NCBI GenBank assembly: GCA_030704615.1
Contig: CM060733.1
Span: 20,338,001-20,402,000 of the forward strand
Reading direction: 5' to 3'
Length of the DNA stretch: 64,000 nt
Origin: Takakia lepidozioides
Taxonomy: Eukaryota; Streptophyta; Takakiopsida; Takakiales; Takakiaceae
Below the pieces are notes generated by a model. The model was not told the origin of the DNA. It made no database searches and worked only from the letters and a program-made list of their open reading frames with translations. Position numbers and translations under genes: made by a program. Below, piece after piece: positions 58,492-64,000 of this stretch (position 1 is its first letter; the number at the start of each line of letters is the position of its first letter).

Positions 58492-58908
58492 TTGAAATCA
58501 CGAGAGAACGAGTCAGAGGGAGCAAAGGAATGGAAAACATTACTGGAAAAGTTTCAGGGTTTATCAGTAGCAATACAACTTAAGATCTTTCTTTCAATTG
58601 CAAAAGAAGATGATAAATGGGGATTGAAGGGAGGCGTAATCAATATTACAAAAGCACCATGGGAAAGTAGTAGCGTAAGTGAGATTTGGCTTTCTCGTTT
58701 AGCTTTATTGAATACTCTGTTATCAATCAGAAAAGTATGTTACACTAGTTATGTCTTTAAAGAAGGCTGTTCAAATTATGAATATTGTCATACGATCATA
58801 GAAGAAGTAGCCTTACTGGATACCCAAAGACTTAACACAATTTTAAGTAAATCTGGACTAAAGTTTGGTCCAGAAATAAGGAGAAATATCTGGATATGTA
58901 TTTTTTAA
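58492..58908 (+). CDS. Unrecognised ORF behind the LTR-like segment
   Basis: An open frame of about 138 codons beginning 76 bp after the primer-binding-like site, so it could be the remnant of a gag-type gene. The protein reads EWKTLLEKFQGLSVAIQLKI then NITKAPWESSSVSEIWLSRL and later IIEEVALLDTQRLNTILSKS; it is helical and hydrophilic. I do not recognise it. It begins without a good ATG (the preceding ATG frame stops after five codons), so a real gene here is doubtful; it may be truncated or an accidental open frame. Confidence 0.35.
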   Translation: MKSRENESEGAKEWKTLLEKFQGLSVAIQLKIFLSIAKEDDKWGLKGGVINITKAPWESSSVSEIWLSRLALLNTLLSIRKVCYTSYVFKEGCSNYEYCHTIIEEVALLDTQRLNTILSKSGLKFGPEIRRNIWICIF

Positions 58909-59095
58909 ATCATTCAAATGAATATCATTTTAAATATAAATATAAAGATATAAATAATTGTTTGTCTATTAATATATAATATGAGCAATAAAGAAACATT
59001 ATGTATAAATTTCAGGAGAAAAAACAGTTTTTATTTGGCTCATAAAGCAAGTTCCACTGTTCACTCGACGTTTAGTAAGAGTTGAATGAGATACC
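58909..59095. other. AT-rich spacer
   Basis: Strongly AT-rich sequence between the LTR-associated ORF and the SINE. Nothing recognised. Confidence 0.4.
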
Positions 59096-59100
59096 AACAG

Positions 59101-59310
59101 TCAGTAGCTCAGTTGGTGAAGTGCACTGAGTGCCACCCAGATGATTATGGGGTCAAATCTTGCTACTAACGAGTGTGGTATGTTCCTGGGTGGTGTCCCA
59201 TTCCAACGCCACATGGCGGGGTTACTGTGAAAGAGGTTATACTATTAAGGGGGCCTGATTTGTGAGCTGTCGCTCCCAGGTGTTTCCATTACATTAAAAA
59301 ATAAATTAAA
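59101..59310 (+). repeat. tRNA-derived SINE
   Basis: The 5' part is tRNA-like: box A TAGCTCAGTTGG at 59105-59116 and box B GGTCAAATCTT at 59151-59161 with normal spacing, so an internal RNA polymerase III promoter is likely. A non-tRNA body follows (GTTACTGTGAAAGAGGTTAT, TTAAGGGGGCCTGATTTGTG), ending in an A-rich tail at about 59291-59313. The 3' body recurs at 42.69, 42.93 and 43.03 kb, as expected of a dispersed family. The tRNA part does not fold into a complete tRNA by eye, so it is not called a tRNA gene. Confidence 0.65.
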
Positions 59311-59313
59311 AAA

Positions 59314-59600
59314 ACGAGTGTCGGGTGATAATTCGTTTCATGATCCGCGGCCTGATGGATGATTGGAGCACCAATCATATTTGTAACGGCGACTGAGCTT
59401 GTGAAGGCTGTTACTATGTAACGTACAAGACAAATCAATCAAATATGTGAGCAAAACATGGCACAATGACACAATACCATGAAATGAAATGAAAGACAAT
59501 GGGGAGACATTGATGATAAACAACCAGGTTTTATTTCAAAACCATGTCAATTTGAGTAAGTCTCGCCCCATGTGGCATGGACCAATACAAGTAACGTAAA
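59314..59600. other. Spacer left of the Copia LTR
   Basis: No gene. AACCATGTCAAT occurs twice, near 59540 and 59599, which could be a short duplication near the LTR border. Nothing else recognised. Confidence 0.35.
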
Positions 59601-59949
59601 CCATGTCAATGAGAGTATCAAGGAGGGTTGAACTCCGTTAACACAAGACGATGTCGGCCGATGTGTGAAAACATCTATTCTATCCAGAGTCAATCACACA
59701 CATAATCGTGTAAAATATAGAACTAGATTAAATAGATCTTACATCAAGAGAGAAAGCGTTCACAAGAGATATATGCACTCTCTGTGTCTCGGCTGAGTCT
59801 GGTGGTTCTACATCTACTCAACTATTGAGCTCTGTACCGTTCCACACTCCTTGGTGACTTCAACCACCTAACCACTTTAGATGTAAGACTTGGATGTAAC
59901 TGCACATCCTTAATCTATAATCTAGTACATCCTACACTATACACTAACA
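59600..59949 (-). repeat. Probable 3' LTR of the Copia element
   Basis: On the minus strand, the RNase H stop is followed by a purine-rich tract (GTGGGAGTGAAGAAA) and then TGTTAGTGTATAGTG starting at 59949, a typical Copia LTR beginning. The far end is uncertain because the 5' LTR lies outside the window for comparison; the left coordinate is an estimate. Confidence 0.45.
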
Positions 59950-59979
59950 GAGAATTATAGATGTATTTCTTCACTCCCA

Positions 59980-60660
59980 CTAATACTCTGGCAGTATATA
60001 CGTAGTGTCTTTCATCTTGTCTGAATCTTGCTTTGGCTTCTTGTTCCACTTCAATCCAGCCCCTCTCGCACAAAGAAAGTGTTTCTCCTTCGGAACGCTC
60101 TTCGTCAAGAAATCAGCAATCATTTCAGATGTTGGAAGATACTCCAGTGTCACTTCCTTCGACTGGACCTTTTCTCGTATGTAGTGATACTGGATGTCAA
60201 TATGCTTACTACGAGCATGAAACTTAGGATTTGCAGATAGCGCTATTGCACTTTGATTATGTGCATAAATTATAGTAGCCTTCTTCTGAACAAATCCCAA
60301 GTCTATCATCAGACTCCTGAGCCACACTGCCTCTGCTGCAGCCTTTGATAAAGCCATGTATTCGAATTCAGTACTTGACAAAGCCACGGACGTCTGCTTT
60401 TTGCTTGACCAGCTTACTGCACCACTGCTAGCTTGAAGCAAAAACCCGATGTTGAACGTCGAGTGTCTATGTCTCCAGCCCAATCCGCGTCTGAAAAACC
60501 TATTAGGGTTGCTCTTTTGTCCGATTTACAATACTGAATTCCAATGTGAAGAGTGCATTATATGTACCTCATCACCCTCTTTGCTGCTTGCCAATGAGGC
60601 TCTACGGGGTTCGATAAAAATTGAGCAAGACTACCCACTGCAAATGAGCAATCAAGTCGG
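59980..60660 (-). pseudogene. Copia RNase H domain, frameshifted
   Basis: The minus-strand open frame 60483-59980 gives GAVSWSSKKQTSVALSSTEF, then AEAVWLRSLMIDLGFVQKK, then SKHIDIQYHYIREKV and IADFLTKSVPKEKHFL, the conserved C-terminal RNase H block of Copia. The part between RT and this frame (60660-60483) continues in other frames, with Asp residues for the active site in a DADWAG-type block out of frame. Confidence 0.85.
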
Positions 60661-62134
60661 GTGTTGACAACAGCATGCATCAAACAACCGACTGCTTGTG
60701 AATAAGGCACTTCTTTGCATCAAAGCTTTTCCATATTCAGTTTCTGGGCAATCTGACTTTGTTAGCTTCTCCCTGGTCTCCATTGGGGTGCTAAGAACTC
60801 CAAGCAAATACCTTTCTTGCAACAATCTGATCCATCCTTCTCCCCTGTTTCTTGAAATCTGCATCCCAAGGCAGTAGTGAATCTCCCCCATATCCATCAT
60901 TTCAAATTCAGATTCGAGGAGCTTCTTGATCTCTTGCAAGAAATTTACATCATTGCTAGCCCTCAACATATAATGCCAGAATAAGGTAACTCGTGTTCTT
61001 CCGCTGCACGTAGACGTTCGAATCAGCTACGCTTTGATCAAACCCTATTGTCATCAAATAGATGTCAAATCTTTGGTACCATGCCCGTGATGATTGCTTG
61101 AGCCCGTAAAGTGATTTGTTCAGCTTACAAGCTAAACCAGATTTGCTCTCTTGTATGACTCCTTCTGGGAACTCCATATAAATGTCTTCTTCTATGAAGC
61201 CATTCAAGAAGGCAGTCTTAACATCAAGTTGTTGAACTTCCAAATCAAACTGAGCCGCAAGCGCAAATATCACTCGTATAGATGCTAATTTGACTACTGG
61301 TGAAAAGGTCTCTGTATAATCTAGTCTAGATATCTGTGAGTATCCTTTTGCTACCAATCTTGCTTTATAGCGATCCACATCTGCCCGAAGTTTTACTTTG
61401 AACAGCCATTTACAACCTATAGGTTTTCTATTCTCTGGTAGCTTCATGACTATCCATGTTTTGTTTCTTCTTAAAGATTCCAGCTCAGAATCTATAGCAT
61501 TCTTCCATTGTTCCGTTTCGGAACAGGATAAAGCCTCCTTCAAGGTAACAAGTTCGTTTACAGAAGCTTGTGTCAAAAGTGCTCTCCAGGGTTTCCTACC
61601 TTCTATACTCTCAATCAACCTATCAGGTGGTTTCTTGATTCTAGTAGATCGTCTATTTCCTGGTGAGCTTGATGTCTCTCTCCTAGCCTGTCTTGAATCC
61701 CTCCCTGCGGTGGGTGAGGTATTTTCTCTCATTATATCCTCTATGTCATCATAAGGCTGATAAATTGAACCTGTGCTCAATGGTGATGGTAGTGCTCCCA
61801 CTACTTGACTTGGCCTAGGAAACTGAGAGGGTATTTGAGAAGGTTGCACACTTGGACTTGTGTGAGTGTTTTGTGGTACTATGTGAGTGCGAGGAAATGG
61901 TAAATTATTAGTGTTTGCATACTGCTTAAAGAAAGATCGATCTAATAGCATTGAATATTTGTCTGCTTGTGTTCCTTCTTCTATAGCATCTCCCACTGTG
62001 TCATTACTATCCTCATGGAATATCAAATCTCTAGAAATGATAATTGTCTTTTGTTTGGTCATTAATCTGTAACCCTTAGTCTGTTTACTATAGCCCAAAA
62101 ATGTAAAATGGAGGTTTTTGAGTCTGGTTTGCAT
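60652..62134 (-). pseudogene. Copia reverse transcriptase, YVDD lost
   Basis: Minus-strand frame 62134-60956 contains NKTWIVMKLPENRKPIGCKW, ARLVAKGYSQISRLDYTETF, LDVKTAFLNGFIEEDIYMEF and LNKSLYGLKQSSRAWYQRF. It reaches LILALYVEG and stops exactly where LYVDDLLLA is expected; the following frame (60969-60652) resumes at ASNDVNFLQEIKKLLESEF. The junction fits a small deletion of about 10 bp that removes the second catalytic Asp and shifts the frame. Dead polymerase. Confidence 0.9.
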
Positions 62135-62219
62135 CTATTATCCTTCTGTACTAGTGCAAAGGCTCTACATCCAAAGACTTTCAAGTGTGATATATCAGGT
62201 TTCACACCTGTCCATAACT

Positions 62220-62909
62220 CTATGGGTGTTTGTTATTCTGCAGAGCTTTGGTTGGTGACCTATTCTGTAGGTATGTGGCAGTCATAAGAGCTTCACCCCA
62301 ATAGACATTTGGTAAGCTAGCATGGTGTAGCATGGAAAGTATTGCTTCCACTAAGGTCCTATTTTTCCTCTCAGACACCCCATTCTGTTGTGGTGTTCCT
62401 GCTACAGTAAACTGCCTCTTTATGCCACTCTCTTGACAGAATAAATTAAACTCATTAGAAATGTATTCACCACCCCCATCAGCCCTTAGAACCTTGATCT
62501 TCTTACTTAGCTGATTTTCAACCAGTAACTTATACTGTTTAAACCTCTCAAATGCCTCTGACTTTTGTTTTAATAAATAAACAACAATAAACCTTGAAAG
62601 ATCATCTATAAATGTGATGAAATACTTAAACCCGTTGTGTGTGAGAGTTTGCATCGGTCCACAAATGTCAGTATGTACGAGGCCTAACAGTTCAGTAGCT
62701 CTTGTGCCTCCCTCTACAGGGAATTTCTCTCGGTGCTGTTTTCCTGAGATGCAATCTTTACATAATGTTAGTTTCCTAACATCTACTGAATCCAACCCTC
62801 TAACCATTGAGTTAGTTTGCATCTGATGCATTCTACCTTGGTTCATATGACCTAATCTACAGTGCCATAGGTCTGCCTTGTTAGTCTCTAAGACAGTTGG
62901 CATTGCCAT
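62220..62909 (-). pseudogene. Copia GAG-pre and integrase core
   Basis: The HHCC zinc-binding region is intact (WHCRLGHMNQGRMHQ..LCKDCISGK), followed by the integrase catalytic core: HTDICGPM (first Asp), YFITFIDDLSRF (second Asp) and GTPQQNGVSERKNRTLVE (Glu). The frame ends at KALQNNKHP, where a one-base loss seems to have broken PIELWTG; homology continues in other frames to 62134. Confidence 0.88.
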
Positions 62910-63000
62910 GACTTGTGAGTTTTGTAATGCAGTTCCTAGCTTATAGAGTCCGTTCTCTATCTCATATTTTGCTATGAGATTTCCATTGGAATTCTTCAGG

Positions 63001-63996
63001 TTACAACAACTTTATGTTCATCTCTCCCCCAGCTAGGTCTAATTGCTTAACAGAAAATAAATTCTTCTTGAGACCTGCTATTTCATGTGTTGAGTCATCC
63101 CCTAAATAGACAACCTGTCCCTGTCTCCACTCTTTGTATGTCGCAAAAGTGTGTATGTCATACGTCATGTGTTGTGTGGCTCCTGTGTCCACATACCAAG
63201 TTGAATCTTTCCCTTTACTTATGATCATCGCTGCTACATAGAGCTGATTGCCTTCGACTGCAACATGTCTTTGTGTTGCTTGTTTGTTTGCTGCTTCAGC
63301 TGCAATCCTCTTCCTACAGTCCTTAATCATATGTCCAAACTTCTTACAGAAAAAACACTTGATTTGCTTCTTCTTTCCTTTATTTGAGTTTGATCTTTCG
63401 CCATCCTCCTTCTTGACACTACTTTTGTCCTCATTTTGCTTCTTCCTATTAAAACTATTATATGTACTAGACTTCTGTCCAGAATATAATGCAGTTTTTG
63501 AATCTGTAGCAGGTCCAAGACTCATCATTAAAGTTTCCTCCTGTATTAAGTCTGTAATTAAAGACTGTAGACTTATATTCGGCTGTCTCCTAAAAGAGCC
63601 TATAAATGTCCGATAACTCATCGGCATACTCCTTATTAGGGATAAGACAACATCCTCGTCTGACACAGGGGAACCAGCAGCGGAAAGCTGTTCTCACAAA
63701 GGTCTGAAGACATGTATATGCTTGGTGACATTTTCATTCTCTTTCATTTTTAAAGTTTGAATTTTGTCTTTAAGGTACATTTTGGTTACTGCATCCTTTG
63801 ATTCATATAACCTTGTCAACTCTCGGTATGCTTCAAATGTACACGACTGTACATGTGACACTACACTATTGTCCAAGCAGTTATTAATTATGGTGAGTGA
63901 GAGGACATCTCTCTCTTCCCAATTCACTATACTCCCAACACCTGTGGCTGGAAGCGCTTGCTGCCCAACAGCGATCTGTGCTGCCGTGGGAGCCAC
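63001..63996 (-). pseudogene. Copia gag and protease, one internal stop
   Basis: Minus-strand frame from MAPTAAQIAVGQQAL; a TGA at 63696-63694 interrupts HVFRPL-stop-EQLSAAGSPV, and the same frame goes on to the zinc knuckle CFFCKKFGHMIKDC and the aspartic protease WYVDTGATQHMT. Arg (CGA) is probable at the stop, so one C-to-T change explains it. The frame breaks at about 63000 after KQLDLAGGEMNIK. The ORF's first ATG is a few bases from the window edge, so a longer N-terminus is possible. Confidence 0.85.
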
Positions 63997-64000
63997 TGGT

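Larger units (their letters stand above)
59600..64000 (-). mobile_element. Ty1/Copia retrotransposon, dead, 5' end outside
   Basis: Minus-strand order is gag, CCHC zinc knuckle, protease, integrase, reverse transcriptase, RNase H, 3' LTR. Integrase before RT is the Copia order. The gag start is within a few bases of the right window edge, so the leader and 5' LTR are beyond it. Internal stops, at least four frame changes and loss of the YVDD catalytic motif show that it cannot transpose by itself. Confidence 0.93.

Noticed and set aside
59101-59172. Functional tRNA gene
   Set aside because: Box A and B are present but the acceptor and anticodon arms do not pair properly by eye, and a SINE body and A tail follow.

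Overview
The window is nuclear DNA of a land plant. Evidence: multi-exon genes with GT-AG introns of about 85-900 bp, a cytosolic ribosomal protein L3 gene, an intron-less PLS-class DYW pentatricopeptide-repeat gene, a P450 pseudogene of plant type, plant-style LINE and Copia elements, and many Arabidopsis-type TTTAGGG motifs in a satellite. The short introns, the DYW PPR style and the transposon mix fit a seed-free plant (a moss or other bryophyte is my best guess), but the species is not determined from sequence alone.

Layout. 0-2.0 kb: decayed multi-exon gene resembling an amino-type DNA methyltransferase. 2.0-2.7 kb: simple repeats. 2.7-5.05 kb: minus-strand non-LTR reverse-transcriptase element, joined to a 5'-truncated plus-strand LINE (5.05-8.28 kb) that ends in an A tail. 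9.6-18.5 kb: 12-exon gene for an FHA plus tyrosyl-DNA phosphodiesterase protein. 19.2-19.65 kb: small unknown minus-strand gene, divergent from RPL3 (19.8-22.3 kb). 23.5-25.7 kb: DYW PPR gene. 28.3-33.8 kb: 15-exon minus-strand OXA2-like mitochondrial insertase with C-terminal TPRs. It is divergent from a small 3-exon gene for a probable plastid membrane protein (34.5-36.3 kb). 38.8-42.6 kb: 9-exon acid-lipase gene. I could reconstruct all five multi-exon genes in frame from splice sites; the four with recognisable or family-like products are complete.

From 42.6 kb to the end the window is mostly repeats: SINE relics, a ~203-bp satellite with telomere-like motifs (44.9-46.2 kb), a rearranged DNA transposon with a DUF7869-like protein and five copies of a 24-bp palindrome (46.6-50.4 kb), a 1.52-kb element with 55-bp terminal inverted repeats and a TA duplication (50.9-52.4 kb), a weaker inverted-repeat element (52.7-54.3 kb), a P450 pseudogene (54.8-57.4 kb), a probable LTR with primer-binding-like site (57.6-58.4 kb), a tRNA-derived SINE (59.1-59.3 kb) and a dead Copia element running off the right edge.

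The host genes do not form one pathway; they are ordinary housekeeping and organelle genes, two pairs of which share divergent promoters. The least explained material is the 46.6-50.4 kb transposon with its palindromes, the 55-bp-TIR element, the SINE family and the methyltransferase-like pseudogene. No tRNA, rRNA, CRISPR or bacterial-type features were found.
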